Of a DNA stretch of 64,000 bases, positions 35,674-43,607 are shown in pieces; position 1 is the first letter of the stretch; the number at the start of each line of letters is the position of its first letter. The notes under the pieces were generated by a model. That model was not told the origin of the DNA. It saw only the letters and a program-made list of their open reading frames with translations, and ran no database searches. Where the stretch lies: assembly GCF_001187535.1 (NCBI RefSeq), contig NZ_LFIO01001075.1:124001-188000 (forward strand). Reading direction: 5' to 3'. This stretch comes from Rhizobium ecuadorense. GTDB taxonomy: Bacteria; Pseudomonadota; Alphaproteobacteria; Rhizobiales; Rhizobiaceae. A program made the position numbers and the translations under genes.

Positions 35674-35892
35674 TACGCCCATTTTGCAATAGACGCATGA
35701 TCAAAAATTTATAAGCCGTTAAGTTTAACAAAGGGTTAGGATCGCCCTCCCGCGATGGCGCGCAACGCTGCTTTTGGAAAAAGAATTTTCAACAGGCGGA
35801 TTGCATGAGCATCCACTTGAAAACTTTCGATTTCAGCGGCTTAGCGGGAAGTGATTCCTGACATCGGGGCTTGATCACGCCACAAAAGTTAA

Positions 35893-36291
35893 TCGCCAGT
35901 TGGCCTGTAAGCCGGGTTCTGTATGGCCCCGGCGTGAACCGGAACGTGGCAGCCATTCCTCTGGGACAGCGTTTGCACGCTGCCTCGCGCAACCCACCCG
36001 GATGACTGGCCTGGAAACCGGCCGGAAGGCCTTTCGGCCTGCCACGTCATCCCTATTCGGTCTTGCTCCCGGTGGGGTTTACCGTGCCATTTCCGTTGCC
36101 GGAGATGCGGTGGGCTCTTACCCCACCCTTTCACCCTTACCTGTCATGACAGGCGGTTTGCTTTCTGTGGCACTTTCCCTGAGGTCGCCCTCGCCGGACG
36201 TTATCCGGCACCGTGTTTCCGTGGAGCCCGGACTTTCCTCACCCTACCGCCTTTCGGCATTGGTAAAGCGCGGCTGCCCAGCCAACTGGCA
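35893..36291 (-). ncRNA. rnpB: RNase P RNA (class A)
   Basis: Catalytic RNA of RNase P that matures tRNA 5' ends. On the minus strand it begins GCCAGTTGGCTGGGCAGCCG. It contains the universal core GAGGAAAGTCCGGGCTCC (about 36219-36242), the ACAGAAA segment of CR-II/III, GGGTAAGAGCCCACCGC, and near the 3' end CAGAACCCGGCTTACAGGCC. The two ends (GCCAGTTGGC and GCCAACTGGC) pair as helix P1, which sets the approximate borders. Length about 399 fits class A. Short frames on both strands here are not genes. Confidence 0.96.
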
Positions 36292-36342
36292 GGGCTCCCA
36301 TAAACGAGAGAGACGGCAATTGCCACCTAAATCAAAATTTAT

Positions 36343-37518
36343 TTAGCGAAATTGCGGTGTGAAATCCGTGGAGTAGCCCTGTTCGCTGATTCTGCCTGAT
36401 AAAAGCAGCTCGGCCCCAAGCCGGCCGATTTCGTCCGAGCTCTTGGCAGAGGTGCCGGCGCAGCCCGTCAGCACCGCGATTTCCGGCGATGAGGTATAGC
36501 CGATCATCGGATGGCCGCTTTCCGTCTGCGACACGACGCAGGCCGCCGTCGAAATCGACAGCGGCGCCATGTCGGGCACGAGCCCTTCGACGATACGTTT
36601 GAGATAGGCGCGCACGGTCTCGCGCCCCTCGGTTTTGAACCACGCGCGCATCGCTGCCTCGTCGCCGAGCGCCAGATCGTCGGGGTCGCCGCCGATCTTC
36701 AGGTAGAATTTGCCGTCGGGATAACGGATCGGCGGCAGCAGGTAGATATGGATGCCGGGCACATCGAGAATGAGCGACGGCATGGTCGCAAGACGCTCCG
36801 CCTCGATCTCGCTCACCTCGAAAAGCGTGACCGTCCGGCCATAAACCGTCATAGCAACCGGACGCGGCAACAGATTCTCCGCAATGGAAAATCCGCCCGC
36901 TGCCAGCAGCACCTTCTCGCCGCGATAGCTCCGGCCGCCGGCAGTCTCGACGACAGCCGATCCGCCCACGCTGCGGATCGAGACGGCATGGTCGCGAATG
37001 ACGGCGGCACCGGCCTTTTCCGCCAGCAGCGACTGTGCCTTGACCAGCTTGCGCGGACTGATATGCCCGGCCCCTCTCGCCTCGAAGACCCCGGCGGCGC
37101 CATCGGGAAAGGCGAAGAAAGGAAAGGCGGCCTTCAGCCCGGCCTCACCGAGAAGGCTGGTCTCGACGCCAAGCGAGACGGCCGCCTGCCGGGTCCTCTG
37201 GAGATAATCGCTTCCATCAGGCGCGACGACGACGCAGCCGACCTCGCGATAGAAGTCGATGCCGCTGTCGCGGGAAATCTCGCGGTAACGGCCGATCGCG
37301 CGGTTGGCGAGCAGCGCCCAGTTGCGGTCGGGGTCGATGGTGCGGGTAATGCGCCCCTCGTCGTAATGGCTGGCGAAGACGCCCTGATGCGCCTTGCGAT
37401 CATCAGGCTCGTCCGGGCCGATCACCGCCACACCATCCACTTGTCGCGCCAGATGCCGCGCCGCCGCAGCCCCCATCAGCCCGCGGCCGACGACGATATA
37501 TTTGAAATCGACTGCCAT
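36343..37518 (-). CDS. FAD-dependent oxidoreductase, DAO/sarcosine-oxidase-like (paralogue 1)
   Basis: Flavoenzyme of 391 aa of the D-amino-acid-oxidase fold (PF01266). It has the N-terminal dinucleotide motif VVGRGLMGAAAARHL, then FASHYDEGRITR, the FAD-site VLLAAGGFS, and C-terminal AKSSDEIGRLGAELL. A Cys in TAACVVSQT sits where monomeric sarcosine oxidase and N-methyltryptophan oxidase bind FAD covalently (my alignment by eye). SD AAGGGAGC precedes the ATG at 37518. It lies 11 bases after a paralogue with the same architecture; the substrate, probably an amine or N-methyl amino acid, is unknown. Confidence 0.85.
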   Translation of the reverse strand: MAVDFKYIVVGRGLMGAAAARHLARQVDGVAVIGPDEPDDRKAHQGVFASHYDEGRITRTIDPDRNWALLANRAIGRYREISRDSGIDFYREVGCVVVAPDGSDYLQRTRQAAVSLGVETSLLGEAGLKAAFPFFAFPDGAAGVFEARGAGHISPRKLVKAQSLLAEKAGAAVIRDHAVSIRSVGGSAVVETAGGRSYRGEKVLLAAGGFSIAENLLPRPVAMTVYGRTVTLFEVSEIEAERLATMPSLILDVPGIHIYLLPPIRYPDGKFYLKIGGDPDDLALGDEAAMRAWFKTEGRETVRAYLKRIVEGLVPDMAPLSISTAACVVSQTESGHPMIGYTSSPEIAVLTGCAGTSAKSSDEIGRLGAELLLSGRISEQGYSTDFTPQFR

Positions 37519-37529
37519 GATGCTCCCTT

Positions 37530-38717
37530 TCAGGCAAAGACCGGCGTCAGCTCGCCGCCGAAATCCTTGTCGCCGAGCGCCCCTTCGGCCAGAAGCACGG
37601 CGCCCAATCGCCCGAGTTCGTCGGAAGATTTGGCCGCGACGAAATTGCCGCCGGTAAGCACCGCGATGCGCGGCGACTGGGTAAATCCGGCGTAGGGATA
37701 ACCGGTCGGCGTGAAATTTGCCACGCAAGGCCCCGAGGTGACCGGGCAGCCGGCAAGCGCTGGCATCAACTTGAGGGCGACGCGCGCGAGATGCTCGCGC
37801 TCGGCCACGCAGCCATCGGAACGGAACCACGCGCCGACATCCTCCAGCGCTCTGAAAGACAGCATCTCGGTGTCGCCGCCGAGTTTCAGATAGGTCTTGC
37901 CGTCGGGATAACGCACCGGCGGCAGGATATAGATGTGATCCTCCTCCCGGTCGCCGAGCACGATCGTCGACGGCATATCGCCGAAGATCGCCATCTCGCG
38001 CGCGCCGATCTCGTAGAAGACGACCGTGCGCGCCATCACCCTGGTATCGACGGGACGCGGCAGCAGGGCATTGAAATTGCTGAAACCGCCGGCAGCGACC
38101 AGCACGCGCTCGGCACTGTAGCTTCTGCCACCGGCCGTCACTTCGACATGGGAACCGGCGTCGCGCACGGATGTGGCGACTGCTTCGATCAGCGAGACGC
38201 CACCCTGTTCGGCAAGCCTCGCCTGCGCCCGCACCAGCGCCCGCGGGTTGATGTGCCCGGCGCGCTTGCGCTCGAAATATCCGGTGAAATCTGGATCGGC
38301 GGCAAGATAGGGAAAACGTTGGCCAAGGTCCGACGGCGCGATGGTCTCGATATTGCTGCAGAGCGTCCGGCTGACGGTTAGCGCCCGGTTGATATAGTCC
38401 TGCTCATCCCTTGGCGTCGGACCGGCAAACAGGCAGCCGACCTCCGAATAGAAGGAAATGCCGCTCCTTGCCTCGATTTCGCGGTAGCGGTCGAGCGCAC
38501 GGGCGGCGAAACTTCCCCAGGCCAGATTGCCGTCGAAAGTGCGGGTGATGCGCGCCTCGTCGTAATGGCTGGCGAATATCCCGTGATGGGCCTTGCGTTG
38601 CTCCGGCTCGCGCGGGCCGATCAGCGCGATGCCGTCGGCCATCGAGGCGAGATGCCGTGCAGCAGCTGCCCCCATCATGCCGCGCCCGATGATGATGAAC
38701 CTGAAATCGATTGCCAT
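37530..38717 (-). CDS. FAD-dependent oxidoreductase, DAO/sarcosine-oxidase-like (paralogue 2)
   Basis: Protein of 395 aa, clearly paralogous to its downstream neighbour: IIGRGMMGAAAARHL, FASHYDEARITRTF, ERKRAGHINPRALV, VLVAAGGFSNFN, ILPPVRYPDGKTYLKLGG and AKSSDELGRLGAVLL have direct counterparts. The equivalent of the flavin Cys is in SGPCVANFT. The start is the ATG at 38717 with GAGG 6 bases before it. The frame stays open upstream to a GTG at 38786, through the 21-bp repeats, which would add a heptapeptide repeat; family alignment argues against that start. The two genes probably form one operon. Confidence 0.85.
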   Translation of the reverse strand: MAIDFRFIIIGRGMMGAAAARHLASMADGIALIGPREPEQRKAHHGIFASHYDEARITRTFDGNLAWGSFAARALDRYREIEARSGISFYSEVGCLFAGPTPRDEQDYINRALTVSRTLCSNIETIAPSDLGQRFPYLAADPDFTGYFERKRAGHINPRALVRAQARLAEQGGVSLIEAVATSVRDAGSHVEVTAGGRSYSAERVLVAAGGFSNFNALLPRPVDTRVMARTVVFYEIGAREMAIFGDMPSTIVLGDREEDHIYILPPVRYPDGKTYLKLGGDTEMLSFRALEDVGAWFRSDGCVAEREHLARVALKLMPALAGCPVTSGPCVANFTPTGYPYAGFTQSPRIAVLTGGNFVAAKSSDELGRLGAVLLAEGALGDKDFGGELTPVFA

Positions 38718-38718
38718 A

Positions 38719-38800
38719 CCTAACCTCGCATCGAGGTGGCCTAACCTCGTCTCGAGGTGGCCTAACCTCGTCTCGAGGTGGCTCACCTCGATTCAGGTGG
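38719..38800. repeat. 21-bp tandem repeat with internal palindromes upstream of FAD oxidoreductase
   Basis: Three tandem 21-bp units CCTAACCTCGTCTCGAGGTGG at 38719-38739 (one variant base pair), 38740-38760 and 38761-38781, followed by a degenerate fourth (38782-38800). Each unit contains the inverted repeat ACCTCG-N3-CGAGGT and, read towards the gene, a GAGG that resembles an SD. The array ends one base before the start codon at 38717. It could be a multi-site operator, a series of leader hairpins, or a slipped-strand expansion. Confidence 0.8.
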
Positions 38801-38875
38801 GGATATCACGGCAAGCGTCCTGATTCATATCGCAAAAATGCCGGGAGAATTTTCGCCCGACGCGTCTGGCGAAGC

Positions 38876-39403
38876 TCAGTCGAGCATCGCCAGGACCTTG
38901 CCGCAATAGGTCTTCGACACCGGGTTCATGCGCGTGGCGGCATGGCCGGCATTGTATTTCAGGATGGTGTTGCAGGTCTGCCCGCCGCCGAGCTGATGGG
39001 CGGCTGCCAGATATTTCATCCCGTATTTGATGTTGGTTTCCGGATCGAACAGGCCCTTCTTCGTGCCGGAATACCCCATCATCCGCGCCGTCGCGGGCTT
39101 GATCTGCATCAGGCCGATTTCGCCGGCACTGCCGCGTGCCTTCGGATTGAAATTGCTCTCGACACGCACGACGGCCTGAGCGAGCGCCACCGGTACGTCG
39201 TATTCGGCAGCATATTTATTGATCAGCGCGGCATAGGGAACGCTGGCGGAAAAATCGGGCATGGCATAGCCGCTCTGGCGATCGACGGTTTTCAGCGGGA
39301 TGGTTTCGGCCCTGGCACCCCAGTCATCACCAGCCAAGGCAAAACTATTTCCCGCCAGCAGCATACCAACGCATGCCGCAGCACCAACAATCATATTATT
39401 CAT
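38876..39403 (-). CDS. exported lytic transglycosylase (SLT domain)
   Basis: Periplasmic protein of 175 aa. A signal peptide (about residues 1-24, ending NSFALA-GD) is followed by one SLT/goose-lysozyme domain with catalytic Glu in VVRVESNFNP, then GEIGLMQIKPATA and NIKYGMKYLAAAHQ. It cleaves the MurNAc-GlcNAc bond with formation of 1,6-anhydroMurNAc. The short form with a single domain resembles the muramidases that accompany secretion systems, but no such system is adjacent. It stands alone, with about 260 bases upstream. Confidence 0.9.
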   Translation of the reverse strand: MNNMIVGAAACVGMLLAGNSFALAGDDWGARAETIPLKTVDRQSGYAMPDFSASVPYAALINKYAAEYDVPVALAQAVVRVESNFNPKARGSAGEIGLMQIKPATARMMGYSGTKKGLFDPETNIKYGMKYLAAAHQLGGGQTCNTILKYNAGHAATRMNPVSKTYCGKVLAMLD

Positions 39404-39610
39404 GTAGTCTAATCACTCCGACCCATAGAATTGCAGGACTGCGCGCCTCGCCGTCATCCGGTCATACGCGATCAAGAACTGATCGCGTTCCGCAGCAATT
39501 CTTATCGTTTCATTTGGCGCCCGTGGTTACACTTTAAAAAGCCGTGAGCGCTGTTCAGCGGGCGTTCTTAGACCATCGCAATGAGGAGATAATAGGGAAA
39601 TGATGTGGCG

Positions 39611-39645
39611 AGGTAGTTTTCTCGACGGCCGCGAGAAAACTACCT
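39611..39645 (-). terminator. 14-bp perfect hairpin downstream of the AmpD-like gene
   Basis: AGGTAGTTTTCTCG (39611-39624) pairs perfectly with CGAGAAAACTACCT (39632-39645), loop of 7. It lies 19 bases beyond the stop of the amidase gene. There is no T-run after the stem, so it may be a transcript-stabilising or Rho-associated 3' structure rather than a classical terminator. Confidence 0.45.
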
Positions 39646-39664
39646 GATGTCGGGGCTCTTCCGC

Positions 39665-40426
39665 TCAGGAATAACGCGGCAGCGCCGATAGAAGCCGGTG
39701 CAGCGTGTCGATCGTCGAGAAATCGGCGATGCCGTCCACCCGTTCGGGCCGGAAATGACGCTGGAAAGCCTCCACGTCACCTGCCGTCTTTTCGGAAAAT
39801 TGCCCTGTGATTTCAGTGCCGTAACCATAGAGAGACAGCATCGACTGCAGTGCCTCGACAGGCTGGCCGGCATCACCCCGCTGGAAGAAGCGCCCGCCGG
39901 TGATCGTTGCCGGCTCGACCCAGTGCCCGATGCCCGCCCTGTAGAGTTCGGCCCAGGGGAATTTCTCACCCGGATCGACCTTGCGAATCGGAGCGACATC
40001 GGAGTGCCCAAGGACCCGCTCCGGCGTGATCGACCAACGTTTGACACAGTCGCGACACAATTCGATCACCGCGGCGATCTGCTCTTTTGGGTAATCGGGA
40101 AGCCCGCCGGGATGGCCGGCATTGGCGATCTCGATGCCGATCGACAGCGAATTGATATCCGTCTCGCCGTGCCAGCTGCTCTTTCCCGCGTGCCAGGCCC
40201 GCCGCACCTCCGGCACCAGCTGCACCACCTCGCCGTTCTCATGCACGAAATAATGGCTGGAAACCTGGCTCTCGGCGCGACAGAGCCAGTCGAGCGCGCC
40301 ATCCGCCGTCGGCATGCCGGTATAGTGCAGCAGGATCATGTCAGGACGGCGCCCGCCCGCGCGCTCGCCATGGTTCGGCGAAGGCTGCACGCGGGCGCTC
40401 CCGCAGTCGGCCTCGAAAGAGGTCAT
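39665..40426 (-). CDS. N-acetylmuramoyl-L-alanine amidase (AmpD type) with peptidoglycan-binding domain
   Basis: Zinc amidase of 253 aa. The amidase_2 domain covers about residues 28-180, with first His in ILLHYTGM, the region SLSIGIEIANAG and the second His in VLGHSDVAPIRKVDPG. A C-terminal PG_binding_1 domain (GDAGQPVEALQSMLSLYGYG to FQRHFRPERVDG) completes it. No signal peptide is visible, suggesting the cytosolic recycling role of AmpD (cleaving anhydroMurNAc-peptides), although the PG-binding domain leaves a wall role open. Its start overlaps the upstream TerB/DnaJ gene by 4 bases. Confidence 0.9.
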   Translation of the reverse strand: MTSFEADCGSARVQPSPNHGERAGGRRPDMILLHYTGMPTADGALDWLCRAESQVSSHYFVHENGEVVQLVPEVRRAWHAGKSSWHGETDINSLSIGIEIANAGHPGGLPDYPKEQIAAVIELCRDCVKRWSITPERVLGHSDVAPIRKVDPGEKFPWAELYRAGIGHWVEPATITGGRFFQRGDAGQPVEALQSMLSLYGYGTEITGQFSEKTAGDVEAFQRHFRPERVDGIADFSTIDTLHRLLSALPRYS

Positions 40427-41130
40427 GCGGCGCGGCGTTCCTTCTCGATCGCCGCATAGGCCGCGTTCAGCGCCGCCATGCGCTCATTGGCGATGACGTG
40501 GAACTCCTTCGGCACGCCGCGCGAGATCAGCCGGTCGGGGTGATGTTCGCTGACGAGGCCGTGATAGCGGCGGCGGATGGTCGGGAAATCGTCCGAGGGC
40601 AACACACCGAGCACCTTGTAGGGATCGCCGCCTGTGGAGACGTGACGGGCGGCGATCTGCTCGAAGCGCGTCTCGCTCATCTGGAAGATCTCGCCGATAT
40701 GGCTGAGGAAATTCAGTTCTTTCTCGTGGATCAGCCCATCGGCCTTGGCGATATGGAAGAGACCGTCGAGCACGTCTTCCAGCACCGTGCAATTGGCCGC
40801 ACAGGTCACGCAGAGCGTCGAAAGCCTTTCGGCATAGGCTTCGTAGCCGGCCACGTCCTGACGTGCGAGGTTGTAAAGCCTGGCGACGTTCTTCGCCTGA
40901 TCCTGCGGAAATTCGAAGATTTCGCGGAAGGCGTCGACCTCCTTCTCGCTGACGATGCCGTCGGCCTTGGCCATCTTGGCCGACAGCGCGATGATCGCCA
41001 CGGAGAAAGCCACCTTGCGCCGGGTCTCGGGATCGCCTTCGAAAACCGTTCGGATAGCCTCGACCACCGCAGACAGCGCATTGCCCGCGGTATTGCCAAT
41101 GGCATTCAACAGTTTTTCCCAGAAGGACAT
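40423..41130 (-). CDS. TerB/DjlA-like J-domain protein
   Basis: Protein of 235 aa with a TerB-like helical domain (about residues 30-150, including AKMAKADGIVSEKEVDAFREIF and HIAKADGLIHEKELNFL, two EF-hand-like acidic repeats) and a C-terminal J domain (DPYKVLGV, HHPDRL with the HPD motif). This is the DjlA arrangement but without the N-terminal membrane anchor of E. coli DjlA. It should stimulate DnaK ATPase. The start is the ATG at 41130 (MSFWEKLL). It is translationally coupled to the AmpD-like amidase, a pairing typical of Rhizobiales. Confidence 0.88.
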   Translation of the reverse strand: MSFWEKLLNAIGNTAGNALSAVVEAIRTVFEGDPETRRKVAFSVAIIALSAKMAKADGIVSEKEVDAFREIFEFPQDQAKNVARLYNLARQDVAGYEAYAERLSTLCVTCAANCTVLEDVLDGLFHIAKADGLIHEKELNFLSHIGEIFQMSETRFEQIAARHVSTGGDPYKVLGVLPSDDFPTIRRRYHGLVSEHHPDRLISRGVPKEFHVIANERMAALNAAYAAIEKERRAA

Positions 41131-41587
41131 CGAAATCTCTCGCACGCTTGTCAACTTATATACAAACAGCTTGACCAAAGAATCGTAGCCTTTGCAAGGC
41201 GACTATTGGTCGTAGGGCCGAACACAGTTTTCACGATTTGGTAATTGTCGCACCGCAGCAAAGCGTCCTCCTGCGCCGGGCACCTGCGCTTCGGAGCGCG
41301 CTCGCCGGTAATTTCCACAAGAGTTCTCGACAGCCAGAACGGGCTTGAAACGATTATATCAGCTCTTCTGGTCGCCACGCCGCAGAAAGGCGCGTTTTCG
41401 TAAATTCTTTACTTTACAGGCTCCTTTCCCTGCCGCATCCATGCGCTCATGCATGTCGCCTGGAAATGTGCAGCGGGTCCGGGATGACGACATGCATGAA
41501 AACAATGAGGTAAGCGCGTCGCTTGAATCGAATTCAGTGCAACGCCGATAGCTGACGCCGCCGCACCGAAACGCCATAGGAGGGATC
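41131..41587. other. 457-base intergenic region between divergent dnaJ-like gene and pfp
   Basis: It carries the divergent promoters, but no clear -35/-10 pair could be assigned. TATATA (41157-41162) on the dnaJ side is AT-rich. An excellent SD AGGAGGG (41578-41584) precedes pfp. Short frames on both strands lack SD and conservation clues and are not called. No terminator or strong hairpin was seen. Confidence 0.4.
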
Positions 41588-42799
41588 ATGGCCAAGCAGA
41601 AAGTCGCAATGCTGACCGCCGGAGGCCTGGCCCCCTGTCTTTCCTCCGCCGTCGGCGGCCTCATCGAACGCTACAGCGACATTGCTCCCGACATCGATAT
41701 CGTCGCCTACAAGTCCGGCTATCAGGGCGTATTGCTCGGCGACAGCATCGAGATCACCCGCGAGATGCGCGAAAAGGCGCCGCTGCTGCATCGTTATGGC
41801 GGCTCGCCGATCGGCAACAGCCGCGTCAAGCTCACCAATGCCGCCGATTGCGTCAAGCGCGGCCTGGTTAAGGAAGGCGATAACCCGCTGCGGGTGGCCG
41901 CCGAACGTCTCGCCAATGACGGTATCACCATTCTCCACACGATCGGCGGCGACGACACCAACACCACGGCCGCCGATCTTGCCGCCTATCTCGCCGCCAA
42001 CGGTTACAATCTGACCGTCGTCGGCCTGCCGAAGACTGTTGACAACGACGTGGTGCCGATCCGCCAGTCGCTCGGCGCCTGGACGGCGGCCGAAGTCGGC
42101 GCGCATTTCTTCGACAATGTCGGCAACGAACAGACGGCCGCCCCCCGCACCCTCGTCATCCACGAGGTCATGGGCCGCCATTGCGGCTGGCTGACGGCCG
42201 CCACCGCCCGCGCCTATCTCCAGCGCACCAGCCGCAACCAGTATGTCGACGGCCTGATGATGGACGCGCATCTGAAGAGCATCGACGCCGTCTATCTGCC
42301 TGAGATGGCTTTCGACCTCGACGCCGAGGCCGCCCGCCTGAAGGAAAGCATGGACCGCAACGGCCACGCCACGGTCTTCGTCTCCGAAGGCGCCTGCCTC
42401 GACGCCATCGTCGCGGAGCGCGAAGCCGCCGGAGAGACGGTCAAGCGCGACGCCTTCGGCCATGTGAAGATCGACACGATCAATGTCGGCGCCTGGTTCC
42501 AGAAGCAGTTCGCCAGCCTGTTGAACGCCGAACGTTCGCTCGTGCAGAAATCGGGCTACTTCGCCCGCTCGGCGCCGGCCAACGGCGACGACCTCCGGCT
42601 GATCCAGAGCATGGTCGATCTCGCCGTCGAAAGCGCGCTCAACAAAGTCTCCGGCGTCACCGGCCACGATGAAGCGCAAAACGGTAAATTGCGCACTATA
42701 GAATTCCCGCGCATCAAGGGCGGCAAGGCTTTTGACCTGTCGACGGCATGGTTTGCCGAAGTCATGGACAATATAGGCCAGAAATACAAAGAAGCGTGA
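41588..42799 (+). CDS. pfp: pyrophosphate--fructose-6-phosphate 1-phosphotransferase
   Basis: PPi-dependent phosphofructokinase of 403 aa, interconverting fructose 6-phosphate and fructose 1,6-bisphosphate with PPi/Pi. Family motifs are MLTAGGLAPCLSS at the N-terminus, IGGDDTNTTA and LPKTVDNDVV. The Asp in GGDD and the Lys in PKTVDND mark PPi rather than ATP specificity. EVMGRHCGWL and EGA in the active site are also present. SD AGGAGGG lies 3 bases upstream of the ATG. Rhizobia generally lack ATP-PFK, so this enzyme probably works mostly in the gluconeogenic direction. Confidence 0.94.
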   Translation: MAKQKVAMLTAGGLAPCLSSAVGGLIERYSDIAPDIDIVAYKSGYQGVLLGDSIEITREMREKAPLLHRYGGSPIGNSRVKLTNAADCVKRGLVKEGDNPLRVAAERLANDGITILHTIGGDDTNTTAADLAAYLAANGYNLTVVGLPKTVDNDVVPIRQSLGAWTAAEVGAHFFDNVGNEQTAAPRTLVIHEVMGRHCGWLTAATARAYLQRTSRNQYVDGLMMDAHLKSIDAVYLPEMAFDLDAEAARLKESMDRNGHATVFVSEGACLDAIVAEREAAGETVKRDAFGHVKIDTINVGAWFQKQFASLLNAERSLVQKSGYFARSAPANGDDLRLIQSMVDLAVESALNKVSGVTGHDEAQNGKLRTIEFPRIKGGKAFDLSTAWFAEVMDNIGQKYKEA

Positions 42800-42856
42800 T
42801 TGACGGATGGTTAATATGATGTCTTTGCTTGTTCCTGAGGAATAGGAGGAGACACC

Positions 42857-43492
42857 ATGTCATTCGAAGCTTGGCTCGCTTTTGCGGCCGCATCCGCCAT
42901 CATGCTGGCCATACCGGGACCGACGATACTGCTCGTTGTCTCCTATGCGCTCGGTCATGGACGCAGGACTGCGTTTGCGACGGTGAGCGGCGTGGCGCTT
43001 GGTGACTTCACCGCGATGACGGCGTCCCTCTTTGGTCTCGGCGCCGTCCTCGCCGCCTCCGCCACCCTCTTCACGGTCCTGAAGTGGATCGGCGGCGCCT
43101 ACCTGATCTGGCTGGGAATCAAGCTCTGGCGGGCTCCCGTCATCGGCGAACCGGTCGCCGACAACGACAATCTGCCGGAGGAGAAATCGCTCAAGATCTT
43201 CCTCCATGCCTATGTCGTCACCGCCCTCAATCCGAAGAGCATCATCTTCTTCGTCGCCTTCGTGCCGCAGTTCCTCAATCCGGCCCTGCCCTTCGTCGGT
43301 CAGATGGCGATCATGGAAGCGACCTTCCTCGTACTGGCGATCCTCAACGCCTCCACTTACGCATTTCTCGCCCATACCGCACGCGGACTGATTCGCAAGG
43401 CGAGCGTCCAGCGCGCTGTAAACCGCACCGGCGGCACCCTATTGATCGCCGCAGGCGCCGTAACCGCGGGGTATCGCCGTATTGCAGCTTAG
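42857..43492 (+). CDS. LysE/RhtB family amino acid exporter
   Basis: Inner-membrane protein of 211 aa with about six hydrophobic segments. The N-terminal IPGPTILLVVSYALGHGRR is the family signature, followed by KWIGGAYLIWLGIKLWR and VTALNPKSIIFFVAFVPQF. SD GGAGGAG is 6 bases before the ATG. The exported substrate (homoserine, threonine, lysine or other) cannot be read from sequence. It follows pfp by 57 bases, so cotranscription is possible but functionally unexplained. Confidence 0.88.
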   Translation: MSFEAWLAFAAASAIMLAIPGPTILLVVSYALGHGRRTAFATVSGVALGDFTAMTASLFGLGAVLAASATLFTVLKWIGGAYLIWLGIKLWRAPVIGEPVADNDNLPEEKSLKIFLHAYVVTALNPKSIIFFVAFVPQFLNPALPFVGQMAIMEATFLVLAILNASTYAFLAHTARGLIRKASVQRAVNRTGGTLLIAAGAVTAGYRRIAA

Positions 43493-43607
43493 AAATAATC
43501 CGTGGTTGCCGGAATGTCACGAATAGGTTAATGGGGTCGTCGGATTTAAGCTTTTTAGTAACTTTTATAACGCTGCCGGGGCGGCGCGATTTCACGAAAG
43601 TGACGGA

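Noticed and set aside
35889..36346. short frames on both strands in the rnpB region
   Set aside because: The sequence is RNase P RNA with its conserved core and P1 helix; frames there are chance.
41492..41551. 19-codon frame MHENNEVSAS upstream of pfp
   Set aside because: No SD at suitable distance and no terminator or hydrophobic character; not supportable as a gene.
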